NCBI GenBank assembly: GCA_016281125.1
Contig: JAEEIA010000017.1
Coordinates: forward strand, 1-64,000
Length of the DNA stretch: 64,000 bases
Direction of reading: 5' to 3'
From: Oscillospiraceae bacterium
GTDB lineage: Bacteria > Bacillota > Clostridia > Oscillospirales > Ruminococcaceae
Part shown: positions 32,565 through 42,113 of the stretch, in pieces
Layout: the number at the start of each line of letters is the position of its first letter
Numbering within the stretch: position 1 is the stretch's first letter
Program-made: the position numbers and the translations under genes
The notes under the pieces: model-generated
What the model saw: only the letters and a program-made list of their open reading frames with translations
Database searches by the model: none
Told to the model about the DNA's origin: nothing

Positions 32565-33998
32565 TCAGTTCCAGCCGTTGCCGCTGTCCCCTGCGCTCTC
32601 CGCAAGATCGTCAAAATTGAACTCACTCTTGCCGGCCTTCTCAAAGGAGGACTTGGAAGCGACCTCGTCGAAGCTCTCAAAGCTCGGAACGCTGTCATCA
32701 TCGCCGACCGTATTGCGGGCATCGGTGATGATATTCTTGGCTTCCGTCAAACGGCTTCCGGCCTGACCGGTGAGGTTCTCCAGCACCAGAGAAATCTCGT
32801 TGAACTTCTTGGTGACGGAGTCGATCTCGCTGCGGAGCAGTGCGCGGACTGTTCTTGCTGTTTCAGTCGTAGTCTTGGTTCTGCGCTCTGCATCCTCCAG
32901 GGAGGAGCGGACGGATTCTTCTGCATCTGCGACGGTCTGGATGGCCTTCGCATCGGCATCGTTGAGCTTCTTCTCAGCTTCTGCATTGGCATTGCTGATG
33001 GTTTCGTCAGCCTGCTTGTTTGCATCTGCGATAGTCTGCTCAGCCTGCTGATTTGCATCTGCGATCGTGGACTCTGCCTTTGCAGTAGCCTCACTGATGA
33101 TGGTTTCAGCCTGCGCCTTCGCCTCGTTGATTCGCTTGTCAGCTTCTTTTCTCGCCTCAGAGGAAACCTTCTTCGCAGTCATCTGTGCTTCCATGAACAG
33201 TGCGCTCATGTCGAAGCTGCTGTCCGCGCTGTTCTCCTTGAGCTCAGCGACCTGCTGCTGAAGATTCTCGATTTCGCGGTCCTTATCCGCAAGCTGTGCG
33301 GTCTGCTCGCTCATGAGTGCTTCGTACTCAGCGAGCTTCTGGAGATCGGATTCGCTGGACAGACCGGCGGACTCCTCGATCATTGTATTCTTGGTTTCCA
33401 GCTCGGAACGCAGTGCTGCAATTTCACGCTCAGATTCCGCAACCTGATCCTGAAGTGCAGCCAGCTGTGCCGCTGCCTCAACCGAACCCTCGCCTGCGAT
33501 GGCCTGTGCAGCCGCATTGGCAAGATCCTGACGGAGGGACTCATTGTCCTCGTTGAGCGTGGTCAGGCGGCTCTCAAGCTCCGTGATCTTATTATTCAGT
33601 TCCTGCTGCTCTTCCTGCGCAAGCTCCAGCTCAGCCTGCACCGCCTCAAGATCCGCTCTTGCATCGGTTGCATCCTGTCTGGCTGCTTCAAAATCTGCAA
33701 CCGGGATGCCGCCTTCGCCGCCCTCAATGACCGGACGGTTTTTCAGCTCATCCTGCGCAGCACGCAGCTGATTCTTCGTGGTACCGAGCTCACCGCGGAG
33801 GCGGGTCAGCTCAGACTCATATTCGGCTTCCTTTGCATCATTCAGACCGCCGCCGGCTTCCGCGCGCTTTTTCAGTTCGTCGCGTTCCTCCTGCAGGGCA
33901 TAGATCTGCGAGTTCAGCTCATCAACATAAGCTAAAACGTCTTCCTTTACAAAACCGCCGCCGATTTTCGTCGTTCTCAAAACATTTGGCTGATCCAT
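32565..33998 (-). CDS. DivIVA-like long coiled-coil protein
   Basis: The 477-residue protein begins with KIGGGFVKEDVLAYVDELNSQI, similar to the DivIVA membrane-targeting head, and then is almost wholly coiled coil. A middle part (about 275-385) has alanine-rich repeats of the ADANQQAEQTIADANKQA kind, as in ATP-synthase b-like stalks. The tail is acidic and disordered. Polar or septal scaffolding is inferred from the head and from its position just downstream of ftsZ. GATTGGAGCG precedes the start, and its own promoter lies about 150 bases upstream. Confidence 0.75.
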   Translation of the reverse strand: MDQPNVLRTTKIGGGFVKEDVLAYVDELNSQIYALQEERDELKKRAEAGGGLNDAKEAEYESELTRLRGELGTTKNQLRAAQDELKNRPVIEGGEGGIPVADFEAARQDATDARADLEAVQAELELAQEEQQELNNKITELESRLTTLNEDNESLRQDLANAAAQAIAGEGSVEAAAQLAALQDQVAESEREIAALRSELETKNTMIEESAGLSSESDLQKLAEYEALMSEQTAQLADKDREIENLQQQVAELKENSADSSFDMSALFMEAQMTAKKVSSEARKEADKRINEAKAQAETIISEATAKAESTIADANQQAEQTIADANKQADETISNANAEAEKKLNDADAKAIQTVADAEESVRSSLEDAERRTKTTTETARTVRALLRSEIDSVTKKFNEISLVLENLTGQAGSRLTEAKNIITDARNTVGDDDSVPSFESFDEVASKSSFEKAGKSEFNFDDLAESAGDSGNGWN

Positions 33999-34144
33999 AA
34001 GTTACGCTCCAATCCTCCGCAAAAAAATGAAATAAAGCATGGTAAAAAGATCGCGGCCGGCAAATGTACATCAGCTGTTCGCGGATGCAGCTGCTGGAAA
34101 AATATCACTCACCGTATAACGCCGCCCCTTATGTACCATATATT

Positions 34145-34173
34145 ATGATACCATATTTTCATTTTTTTTGCAA
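34145..34173 (-). promoter_or_regulatory. Sigma-A promoter of the DivIVA-like gene
   Basis: Minus strand TTGCAA, 17 bases, TATCAT. The interval 34004-34140 is an untranslated leader with no other feature seen. Confidence 0.75.
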
Positions 34174-34257
34174 GACACGGAATGTACAAATATCCGCTTC
34201 ATTTTCGTGCATTTTCACCATATATCTCGCTTGATTTCCGGAACAATCGACAAAAAA

Positions 34258-34287
34258 CAGCAGGTCTTTGCTGTGAAAGACCTGCTG
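34258..34287 (-). terminator. Intrinsic terminator of ftsZ
   Basis: A 12-bp stem, CAGCAGGTCTTT with its complement, followed on the minus strand by TTTTTTG. Confidence 0.9.
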
Positions 34288-34304
34288 CCACCGTACTTAT
34301 TTGC

Positions 34305-35474
34305 TTATTTCTTATCGAGAATCTTGAAGATCTCGGACAGATCGTCGTCGTCATCCAGACGCGGAATTGCACCGGACGGACGCTGCTGCTGCGGTTGCTG
34401 CTGACGGCGCGGCTCAACCGGAACAAAGCCCTCAACGAGCGGATTCTTGACCGGGATCGGCGCCTTCTGCTTGTTGTCGGCAGGGATCGGCACATCGTCG
34501 ATGAGCTCCTTGTCATCCTCGTCATAGCCTGCTGCAATGACAGTAATGACCATTTCGTCGTTCATCTCTTCCTTGAATGCCGTACCGAGGATAACCTCAA
34601 CGCCCGGCGCTGCGGTTTCCGTAATCTTCTGCGTTGCTGCATCGACCTCAGCGGAGAGCACATCTTCGCTCATTGCAATGTTGATGAGCAGGCGCTTTGC
34701 ACCGTTGATCGAGGTTTCAAGCAGCGGGCTGGAGATAACTGCATTGGCAGCCTCGTCGGCCTTGCTCTTGCCTGCACCGTGGCCGATGGCCATGTGCGCA
34801 TAACCGGCACCCTTCATGATCGTGGAAACGTCCGCGAAGTCCAGGTTGATATAGCCGTCCTCGACAATCAGATCAGAGATCGACTTGACACCGGTTTTCA
34901 GGATGTCGTCCGCCATTGCAAAGCTCTGACGCATGGTCAGCGGCTTGTCAAGTCCGACGAGCAGGCGCTCATTCGGAATGATGACGAGCGAATCGACGTA
35001 TTTTTTCAGTGTTTCGATACCGCGTTCTGCCTGTGCCATTTTCTGCTCGCGCTCAAACGCGAACGGCTTGGTCACGACAGCGACCGTCAGGATCCCGAGC
35101 TCCTGTGCGATCTGTGCAACGACAGGCGCTGCACCGGTACCGGTACCGCCGCCCATACCGGCGGTAATAAAGATCATGTCTGCGCCCTTGAGTGCATTGC
35201 TGATCTCATCGCGGTTTTCCTCAGCCGACTGTCTGCCGACCTCCGGTCTGTTGCCCGCGCCGCGGCCCTTTGTCAGCTTTGCGCCGATCTGGATTCTCGT
35301 CGGTGCTTTGGAATTGAGCAATGCCTTTGCATCCGTGTTCACGGCAATATACTCGATGTTTTTCACATCCGCCTGAACCATGCAGTCCAGCGCGTTTCCG
35401 CCGCCGCCGCCGACGCCGACGACCTTAATATTCACCTGCGGGTCAAATGAATCTTCATAAACAAAATCAGTCAT
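34305..35474 (-). CDS. ftsZ: Cell division GTPase FtsZ
   Basis: The 389-residue tubulin homologue has GVGGGGGNALDCM (20-32), the tubulin signature GGGTGTG (108-114), the T7 region and a C-terminal variable linker rich in Gln and Pro. It ends in a conserved peptide (DDDDLSEIFKILDKK) that would bind partner proteins; it is shorter and more acidic than the usual DIPxFLR type. The start at 35474 has AAATGGAGGAACTTTG upstream; the frame continues to 35534 without a site. A separate promoter and terminator show ftsZ can be expressed apart from the mra cluster. ftsA is not adjacent. Confidence 0.97.
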   Translation of the reverse strand: MTDFVYEDSFDPQVNIKVVGVGGGGGNALDCMVQADVKNIEYIAVNTDAKALLNSKAPTRIQIGAKLTKGRGAGNRPEVGRQSAEENRDEISNALKGADMIFITAGMGGGTGTGAAPVVAQIAQELGILTVAVVTKPFAFEREQKMAQAERGIETLKKYVDSLVIIPNERLLVGLDKPLTMRQSFAMADDILKTGVKSISDLIVEDGYINLDFADVSTIMKGAGYAHMAIGHGAGKSKADEAANAVISSPLLETSINGAKRLLINIAMSEDVLSAEVDAATQKITETAAPGVEVILGTAFKEEMNDEMVITVIAAGYDEDDKELIDDVPIPADNKQKAPIPVKNPLVEGFVPVEPRRQQQPQQQRPSGAIPRLDDDDDLSEIFKILDKK

Positions 35475-35541
35475 CAAAGTTCCTCCATTTCGACAGCCCG
35501 GTTGGGTCGGGTAGACTGAGCCGCCTACAAACATATATTAC

Positions 35542-35570
35542 ATTTTAACACAGTTTTCTAATCTTTTCAA
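35542..35570 (-). promoter_or_regulatory. Sigma-A promoter of ftsZ
   Basis: Minus strand TTGAAA, 17 bases, TAAAAT. Confidence 0.7.
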
Positions 35571-35622
35571 GTAGATTTATACTTTTCGTGTTGTTGCACA
35601 AATCAAATTTCGTTTATATTGC

Positions 35623-36549
35623 CTATTCTGGCAGTTTTGCTGTCGTTTCTGCAGCAGTTGTCACAGTATTTGCGGGATTTTCCGCGGCCGCAGTTGTGGA
35701 AACAGCTGTTGTCGTGACCGTTTCACGCGGAACAGCGGAATCACGCCTGCCTGTTTGCTTTTTGCGGATTGTGTCCTCCGGTATTTCTGAAATCTGATTG
35801 TTCCCGATCATCGTCAGGTGATATTTGCGCCCCGGCGTCAGATGCTCCGTGGTTTTGGCCGCAAACCGCAGCTTATAGACCGCATCGGCGGAGGTTCCCA
35901 TGTGGAAAGTCACATTGTCGCCGAACTGCACCAGAATATCGCTCTGATCTGTCATATCAATCGACTTAATTTGTTCATTCTTGCACTCGGATACCGCAGC
36001 CGTCAGCGTTTTCAGCACATTGTCGCGCTTCTCGTCCTCAGATTTCAGCACCATGCCGATCGTACCCTGCGCGGGATTGTAGCCTGTGATGATAATGAGC
36101 CCTTCGCGCGGCGCGCCCTTCAGCTCTTCCAGCACGCGGTTCGACGCGCTGACAAGCAGATATCCGTAGCTCTGCGAGATATTTGCGACCGGCTCCGCCT
36201 TGTCAACTTTGATCTCCACGGTGGACGGAAAAATCCGGCTCACCGTAACCTTTTCCGCGTAAGCGACGTGCATACGTACTTTTTCTGCGGCTATCGCAGA
36301 ATCGAGCCGCACCAGGTTGTCCTGATAGGAGATCCCGCTGAGGGCGATGATCTGATCGTCGGGCACATCCGTTTCGTTGATCACGACAATGTCCGTGATA
36401 TTGAAAAACAGCGTCATGGACAGCGCAATGCCGATGCCGACAACCAGCACGGCGACAAGCGCAAAGTAGGTTGTATGCCTGCGCGTCCGGCGCCGCTTGC
36501 GCTTGCTGTTCTGCTGACGCCGTACACTTGTTTTCACGACATCCCTCAC
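35623..36549 (-). CDS. ftsQ: FtsQ/DivIB-type division protein
   Basis: The 308-residue single-pass protein has a very basic cytoplasmic head (KRKRRRTRRH), one membrane helix (about 28-50), a POTRA domain (FNITDIVVINETDVPDDQIIALSGI...), an FtsQ beta domain and a Thr/Ala-rich tail of about 35 residues. It acts with FtsL and FtsB at the septum. The start is GTG at 36549, chosen because AAAGGAGG lies 7 bases upstream. It is the last gene of the mra cluster before ftsZ, as in many Firmicutes. Confidence 0.88.
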   Translation of the reverse strand: MRDVVKTSVRRQQNSKRKRRRTRRHTTYFALVAVLVVGIGIALSMTLFFNITDIVVINETDVPDDQIIALSGISYQDNLVRLDSAIAAEKVRMHVAYAEKVTVSRIFPSTVEIKVDKAEPVANISQSYGYLLVSASNRVLEELKGAPREGLIIITGYNPAQGTIGMVLKSEDEKRDNVLKTLTAAVSECKNEQIKSIDMTDQSDILVQFGDNVTFHMGTSADAVYKLRFAAKTTEHLTPGRKYHLTMIGNNQISEIPEDTIRKKQTGRRDSAVPRETVTTTAVSTTAAAENPANTVTTAAETTAKLPE

Positions 36550-36748
36550 ACAGCATCCTCCTTTCCGGCATTTTTCGTCTGATATTGCTCATGCGGACTG
36601 TGGAAAACGGCAGGACGGTTTTCGTATGCTTTTCCCACAATTTCCACAGAGTTTTCAACAGTTCAGCCTCGCATCTACGCCGAAACTCGCTGTTTTCCGC
36701 ATCCTGATTCAACAGTTTTGCACTGTTTCCACAGAGTTTTCAACATTT
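36550..36748. promoter_or_regulatory. ftsQ-murA spacer with DnaA-box-like repeats
   Basis: Two identical 20-base copies, TTTCCACAGAGTTTTCAACA, at 36641-36660 and 36726-36745, plus TGTGGAAA at 36599-36606 and, within murA, at 36820-36827. TTTCCACA is one base from the DnaA box TTATCCACA if the third and fourth bases are allowed to vary. No gene is seen here. Confidence 0.45.
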
Positions 36749-38047
36749 TCAGGCTCCGAGGCTCTGATTTTCACGTTCCTTTGCAGAAAATCTGCATCTT
36801 CTGACATCTCCGCCGAGGCTGTGGAAAGTTTCTGCAAAATGCTCATAGCCCCTGTCAAGATGCTCCAGCGCCCGCAGATCGGTAACGCCCTCTGCCGCCA
36901 GTGCCGCAACGGCCATTGCCGCGCCGCCGCGCAGATCGGTCGCTTCAACCGCAGCGCCATGCAATGCAGAAACACCAGTAATTACGGCAGTTTTATCCGT
37001 TACACGCACATCAGCACCCATGCTTTGCAGCGCCCTGACATGCTTATAACGGCTCTCAAAAATCGTTTCCTCAATCCGGCTTTCGCCGTTTGCCAGGCAA
37101 AGCACAGCAGTCATCAGCGCCTGTGCATCGGTCGGAAACCCGGGATACGGCATCGTCCGTATGTACGGCACGGCGCGAAGCAGCCCGCTGCGTTCCAGAG
37201 ATACACTGTTTCCGCTGACTGCAATCTGACACCCCGCCTGTTCCAGCACCTGCGTGCAGCTTTCGATATGCTGCGGAACGGTTCCGGCAATCCGGACAGA
37301 ACCGCCTACTGCCGCCGCTGCACACAGATAGGTCACGGCTGCAATCCGGTCGGGCATAACGGCATACTCCGTGCCGGTGAGCGGACGCCCGCCGGTAATG
37401 ACGACCGTGCTTCCGCCTGCGCCCCGGATCTCAGCGCCGCACTGATTGAGAAACTGCGCCAGATCGGTAATTTCCGGTTCTCTGGCCGCATTGGTCAGGA
37501 CGGTTTCGCCCTCTGCGCAGACCGCCGCCATGATCACGTTTTCCGTCACGCCGACAGACGGCACCGGCAGATCAATCCGCGTGCCGCAGAGCCGTCCCGC
37601 CTTACAGATAATCCGGCCGTTCTCCTCGCGGATTTCAACACCCATCTGCCGCATAGCAGCAAGGTGCAGATTGATCGGCCGGGGACCCAGTTCACAGCCG
37701 CCTGGCATCGTCAGCGTACACGCCCGCATCCGCCCGAGGATCGGGCCGAGAAACATAATCGACGAGCGCATCGCGCGCATATCCGCGTCCGGAATATCAC
37801 AGCAGCCCGTGCCGGAGTACCGGACGCTGACTGTGTTTCCTTCCGCCTTGCAGCGGCAGCCGAGCCGGTTCAGAATCCGGCATGCCGCATAGACATCCGA
37901 AAGCTGCGGAACGCGGTGCAGGACGGTTTCGCCCCCGCAGAGCAGCGCCGCCGCCATCAGCGGAAGCGCGCTGTTCTTCGCGCCCTGCACGGTGATTTCC
38001 CCGTGCAGCGGTTTTCCGCCGGTAATCCGCAGAATATCATCTGTCAT
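36749..38047 (-). CDS. murA: UDP-GlcNAc 1-carboxyvinyltransferase MurA
   Basis: The 432-residue enzyme adds enolpyruvate from PEP to UDP-GlcNAc, the first committed step of peptidoglycan synthesis. K24 and N25 in QGAKNSALPL, the fosfomycin-target Cys118 in MPGGCELGPRPINLH, and FPTDAQA are present. The segment DRIAAVTYLCAAA has Ala-Ala where most MurA have Glu-Ala/Thr-Gly. With MurG and MraY nearby it belongs to the cell-wall cluster, but the murA position between murG and ftsQ, where murB or murC often sit, is notable. Many Firmicutes carry a second murA; none is in the window. Confidence 0.94.
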   Translation of the reverse strand: MTDDILRITGGKPLHGEITVQGAKNSALPLMAAALLCGGETVLHRVPQLSDVYAACRILNRLGCRCKAEGNTVSVRYSGTGCCDIPDADMRAMRSSIMFLGPILGRMRACTLTMPGGCELGPRPINLHLAAMRQMGVEIREENGRIICKAGRLCGTRIDLPVPSVGVTENVIMAAVCAEGETVLTNAAREPEITDLAQFLNQCGAEIRGAGGSTVVITGGRPLTGTEYAVMPDRIAAVTYLCAAAAVGGSVRIAGTVPQHIESCTQVLEQAGCQIAVSGNSVSLERSGLLRAVPYIRTMPYPGFPTDAQALMTAVLCLANGESRIEETIFESRYKHVRALQSMGADVRVTDKTAVITGVSALHGAAVEATDLRGGAAMAVAALAAEGVTDLRALEHLDRGYEHFAETFHSLGGDVRRCRFSAKERENQSLGA

Positions 38048-38138
38048 TTTGCATCACCTCTCGCATCCGGCCGCAGCCGTTTTGCTTTAGCGTATGCCGT
38101 ACCCCGCCCGATGGTTCACGGACAGGCCGCCGACCGTG

Positions 38139-39263
38139 TCATGCTTTGACGCCGGTCAGCTCCTTTACGACGTTCCAGATCCGTTCGTTTGTGTCTGTCG
38201 GGAACAGTGCGCCTGCGCGCTGCCCCATTGCATTGCGCTTTTCAGGGTTCTGATAAAGCGCTGTGATATGCTTCCGCAGAAGCTCCGGCGTCAGATCCTT
38301 CTGTTCGATCACGATGGCCGCGCCTGCCTTACCGAGCACCATCGCATTGTGATACTGGTGATTCTCCGCGGCTGCGGGATACGGAATCAGAACCGAAGCC
38401 CGTCCGACAGCCTCCAGCTCGCTGAGCGTGGATGCACCCGCACGGCTGATGACCACATCGGCTGCCGCAAGACAGATATCCATATCATGAATATACTCCG
38501 TCACGCGGATGCGCTTGTCCGATGCGATGCCGTGCTGCTCCAGCGCCTGCGGCACGCTGTCCCTGCCGTGCCTGCCGTATGCGTGAATCTGGTTGATCTC
38601 CATATCCGAATCCAGATGCCACTTGATAAAGTCCGGCATCAGATCATTCAGGCATTTTGCGCCCTGACTGCCGCCGAATGAAAGAATCGTCATTTTGCCT
38701 TCAAAACCGAGCTGCCGTCTGGCCGCCTCACGGCTGCGCCGCGTCAGATCGCTGCGCACAGGCAGACCGGTCAGGACGGTTTTTGCCCCAGAGGGAAAAT
38801 ATTTCTTTGCGGCCTCAAAGGTCATCATGACGGCACCCGCTTTTTTGGAAAGCAGCTTATTCGTCACGCCGGGAAAGGCATTCTGCTCATGCACCGCCGT
38901 CGGGATCCCGAGCTGCTGCGCCGCACGGATCACCGCGCCCGACGCATAGCCGCCGGTTCCGATTGCGAGATCCGGCTGAAACCGCTTCACAATCGCGCGG
39001 GCATGTCCGCCGGACGCTGCAAGATATCCGAGCGCCTTGAAATTCCGCACGATATTCTGCGGACTAAGGCTGCGCTGAAAACCCGCAGCCTTGACAAATT
39101 CCATTTTGTAGCCTGCCGCCGGAACCAGCTCGGCCTCCATGCCGTCCGGTGTGCCGACAAACAGAAATTCCGCATCCGGCACATGCTCCGTAATGATGCC
39201 TGCGATTGCAAGCCCCGGATTGATATGTCCGCCTGTACCGCCGCAGGCAATCAGAACTTTCAT
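38139..39263 (-). CDS. murG: Lipid II synthase glycosyltransferase MurG
   Basis: The 374-residue enzyme transfers GlcNAc from UDP-GlcNAc to lipid I on the inner membrane face. GGTGGHINPGLA (8-19), GTGGYASG, VHEQNAFPGVTNK, FGGSQGAK and SRAGASTLSE are the family motifs. Its start overlaps the stop of the Nudix gene by four bases (ATGA), so they are translationally coupled. Confidence 0.96.
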   Translation of the reverse strand: MKVLIACGGTGGHINPGLAIAGIITEHVPDAEFLFVGTPDGMEAELVPAAGYKMEFVKAAGFQRSLSPQNIVRNFKALGYLAASGGHARAIVKRFQPDLAIGTGGYASGAVIRAAQQLGIPTAVHEQNAFPGVTNKLLSKKAGAVMMTFEAAKKYFPSGAKTVLTGLPVRSDLTRRSREAARRQLGFEGKMTILSFGGSQGAKCLNDLMPDFIKWHLDSDMEINQIHAYGRHGRDSVPQALEQHGIASDKRIRVTEYIHDMDICLAAADVVISRAGASTLSELEAVGRASVLIPYPAAAENHQYHNAMVLGKAGAAIVIEQKDLTPELLRKHITALYQNPEKRNAMGQRAGALFPTDTNERIWNVVKELTGVKA

Positions 39264-39787
39264 AGCTTTGTTCCTCTCCTTGATCCGCGTTCCCTGAACA
39301 GCTCAGGATAATGTGCAACGATCACCGCGGTGTGGTACGGGATCGTCTTATGCTCCTCTGCCAGCCGCAGATATTCCGCCGGCTGCACCCATTTCGCGTC
39401 ATCGGTTTCCCCTGCAAGCAGCCGGATCTCCGTCAGCGGCACATCCTTCCGGACGAGAAAAAACGCATGGATGTAATCCGAACGGCAGTACCGTCCGCGG
39501 AATTCCAGCTCCTGCTCCGTCACAACGATGCCCGTTTCCTCAGAAAGCTCCCGCACGGCGCCCTGCGCTGCGGTTTCGCCGGACTGGACGCATCCCCCGG
39601 TGATTTCCCAGCGGCATGCATATTTCTTTTCCTTTGCGCGCTTTGTCAGAAGGATCTCGCCGCTGCTGTTCAGCGTCAGAATGCTGACCAGCATCACGCA
39701 TCTCCCCGGCGGAACGCGCTGTCCCCGCGCAATCTTCTGTCCGGTGCGCGTACCGTCCCTGCGGTAAAGATCCAGATACTCCGGCAT
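39260..39787 (-). CDS. Nudix hydrolase inserted between ftsW and murG
   Basis: The 175-residue protein opens like IDI/Nudix enzymes (EYLDLYRRDGTRTGQKIARG) and carries a full Nudix box, GGCVQSGETAAQGAVRELSEETGI. The substrate is a nucleoside-diphosphate-X compound or an isoprenoid-like diphosphate; it cannot be fixed. Overlap with murG and the position in the cell-wall operon suggest a housekeeping or quality-control role for UDP-sugars or prenyl diphosphates, as inference only. GGAGGTACGCAGG lies before the start. Confidence 0.88.
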   Translation of the reverse strand: MPEYLDLYRRDGTRTGQKIARGQRVPPGRCVMLVSILTLNSSGEILLTKRAKEKKYACRWEITGGCVQSGETAAQGAVRELSEETGIVVTEQELEFRGRYCRSDYIHAFFLVRKDVPLTEIRLLAGETDDAKWVQPAEYLRLAEEHKTIPYHTAVIVAHYPELFRERGSRRGTKL

Positions 39788-39812
39788 CCTGCGTACCTCC
39801 CGTCACATAAAA

Positions 39813-41018
39813 TCAGTCGAGCTTGGCCTGTCTGGAGATATTGAGCAGCACGCCCATTTCGGCCAGCTGCATCATGAGTGCCGTTCCGCCGTAGGAGAAG
39901 AACGGCAGCGAAATACCCGTATTCGGAATCGCATTGCTGACAACCGCGATATTCAGCAGCGCCTGCAAGCCGATATGCATGGTGAAGCCGACAGCGACCA
40001 GCATCCCGAATTTATCTCTGGCTTTTGCTGCGATATAGAATCCGCGGAACACCAGCAGACAGAACAGCAGAATCACCGTGCATGCGCCGACAAAGCCGAA
40101 CTCCTCGCAGAGCACGGCAAACACAAAGTCGTTCTGCGCTTCCGGCAGATAGTTGTACTTCTGTCTGGATGCGCCGAGTCCGAGCCCGAACATGCCGCCG
40201 GAGCCGATTGCAATCAAAGACTGACAGGTCTGCCATGTTTCGTTCTGCATATACTCCTCATTGAACGGATCCAGCCATGAGAGAATACGGTTCTGGAAAT
40301 AGCCGACCCCCTTGCTGTGCATCAGATACAGCACAACGCAGGTCAGGCCGACCGCACCGACTGCAATCAGAATTGCAAAATGCGTCGGTCTTGCGCCGCC
40401 GACGAAAATCAGCGTCAGCGCAAGCACGCCGATGATCAGCGTACCCGACAGATGCGGCTCCTTCATCATCAGTCCCGCAATCAGACCGAGCATCAGCATA
40501 TACGGCACAATGCCGTACCAGAATGATTTCATGCGGTGCTCGTTCCGGATAATCAGCATGGAGAAGAACAGCACAATCGCAATTTTCATCATCTCCGAGG
40601 GCTGAAAGGTCATGCCGCCGACTGCAATCCAGCGGCGCGCAAAGGTTCCCTGGTCAGAGCCGATGCCCGGAATCAGAACCAGAATCAGCATGATAAATGA
40701 AACCGCAAATGCACTGCCTGATACCCAGAGCTTTGAGAAAAACTGATAGGGCACAACACTCAGAATGCCCATGATGACAAGACCCGCACCCGCGAATGCG
40801 AGCTGACGGGTCGCGTAATAGGTTCCGCTGCGGCCGTCCTCAATCGCAGCCGGGTACGAGGCGGAGAACATCATCAGGATGCCGATGACCAGCAGCGCAA
40901 TAACCACGCCCAGCAGCACGCCGTCCGCATCGCTGTGAATCAGACGTCTGCCCTTTCCGGCCGGACGCACCCGGTTGCGGGTGCCTGCTCTTGATGCTTT
41001 CGCAATTGTCGCTGCCAT
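39813..41018 (-). CDS. ftsW: FtsW/SpoVE peptidoglycan polymerase
   Basis: The 401-residue SEDS protein has about ten membrane helices after a basic cytoplasmic head. The conserved MMFSASYPAA, KIAIVLFFSMLI, MKEPHLSGTLII and NTGISLPFFSYGGTALM segments are present. It polymerises lipid II glycan together with the class B PBP encoded at 43716-46142. GATAGGAGCGGATACAA supports the start. Whether it serves division or sporulation cannot be told from the sequence; location argues for division. Confidence 0.94.
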   Translation of the reverse strand: MAATIAKASRAGTRNRVRPAGKGRRLIHSDADGVLLGVVIALLVIGILMMFSASYPAAIEDGRSGTYYATRQLAFAGAGLVIMGILSVVPYQFFSKLWVSGSAFAVSFIMLILVLIPGIGSDQGTFARRWIAVGGMTFQPSEMMKIAIVLFFSMLIIRNEHRMKSFWYGIVPYMLMLGLIAGLMMKEPHLSGTLIIGVLALTLIFVGGARPTHFAILIAVGAVGLTCVVLYLMHSKGVGYFQNRILSWLDPFNEEYMQNETWQTCQSLIAIGSGGMFGLGLGASRQKYNYLPEAQNDFVFAVLCEEFGFVGACTVILLFCLLVFRGFYIAAKARDKFGMLVAVGFTMHIGLQALLNIAVVSNAIPNTGISLPFFSYGGTALMMQLAEMGVLLNISRQAKLD

Positions 41019-41045
41019 TTGTATCCGCTCCTATCTGCGTCCGGT

Positions 41046-42071
41046 TCAGAGCTGAAGCAGAACGGCGATGACGCCTGCTGCAAGACCGGTCAGCGAGAAC
41101 ACTGCGACGATCTTGTATTCGCTCCACTTGCAAAGCTCAAAATGGTGGTGAATCGGGGACATTTTGAAAATTCTTCTGCCCTCGCCGTATTTTTTTCTTG
41201 TGTACTTGAAATAAAGCGTCTGGATGACAACGCTCAGCGCATCGAGCACATAGACAATGCCGACGAGCACGAGCAGCAGATGCATTCTGCATGCAACGCC
41301 GATGGCTGCGAATGCACCGCCTAAGTACATCGAGCCGGTGTCGCCCATAAAGCATTTTGCCGGATGGAAATTCCAGACCAGGAATCCGAGGCAGCCGCCT
41401 GCAATCGTGATCGCATACAGCGACAGCTCCGGCTGCATCAGCTTGGCGCAGAGCACCGTCAGCACGAGCATGGACACAACCGTCACGGAGCCGCAGAGCC
41501 CGTCGATGCCGTCGGTCAGATTGACCGCGTTAATGATATACATCATGAACAGCATCATCAGCGGGTAATAGAAAATGCTGAGGTTCAGCTTCACGAAGAT
41601 CAGGTCAACCGTGGTATCGGTATCGCCCAGTGCATACATGATTGCCAGAAATGCGGCACAAAATACAATCTGGAACAATATTTTTTGCTTCGGGTTCAGA
41701 CCCTCGTTGCGCTTTTTGACAGCCTTGATAAAATCATCGGTGAAGCCGCACGCGCCGGAATACAGCAGCGAGAACAGCATGACCGTCAGCAGGCGCAGCG
41801 CCCTGGTGCCGGTATCGGCTGCGGTTGCATCCGCGCCGCCCATGACGCGCCAGACCGTATAGCCGAGCGCGGTCGCTGCAAGGCTGCCCGCGATAAACAG
41901 GAAGCCGCCCATGATCGGCGTCCCCTGCTTGGACTTATGCCACGCGGGGCCGATATCCAGAATCGTCTGTCCGAAGTGAATGCGGCGCAGGAACGGGATC
42001 AGTACAAATCCCAGCAGTGCCGCGATGACCGCCGCAGTCACCGCCGCACATAAATTCAACCAAATCGGCAT
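41046..42071 (-). CDS. mraY: Phospho-MurNAc-pentapeptide transferase MraY
   Basis: The 341-residue polytopic enzyme makes lipid I from UDP-MurNAc-pentapeptide and undecaprenyl phosphate. [12 protein letters not shown], the acidic [16 protein letters not shown] and [12 protein letters not shown] with the [10 protein letters not shown] end are family hallmarks. The start at 42071 has GACGGAGGATATC upstream; the frame to 42092 is less well placed. It directly follows murE; murF, usually between them, is absent. Confidence 0.96.
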   Translation of the reverse strand: MPIWLNLCAAVTAAVIAALLGFVLIPFLRRIHFGQTILDIGPAWHKSKQGTPIMGGFLFIAGSLAATALGYTVWRVMGGADATAADTGTRALRLLTVMLFSLLYSGACGFTDDFIKAVKKRNEGLNPKQKILFQIVFCAAFLAIMYALGDTDTTVDLIFVKLNLSIFYYPLMMLFMMYIINAVNLTDGIDGLCGSVTVVSMLVLTVLCAKLMQPELSLYAITIAGGCLGFLVWNFHPAKCFMGDTGSMYLGGAFAAIGVACRMHLLLVLVGIVYVLDALSVVIQTLYFKYTRKKYGEGRRIFKMSPIHHHFELCKWSEYKIVAVFSLTGLAAGVIAVLLQL

Positions 42072-42113
42072 GATATCCTCCGTCCGCGGCAATGCCGCAG
42101 TTTCAAAAACAGG

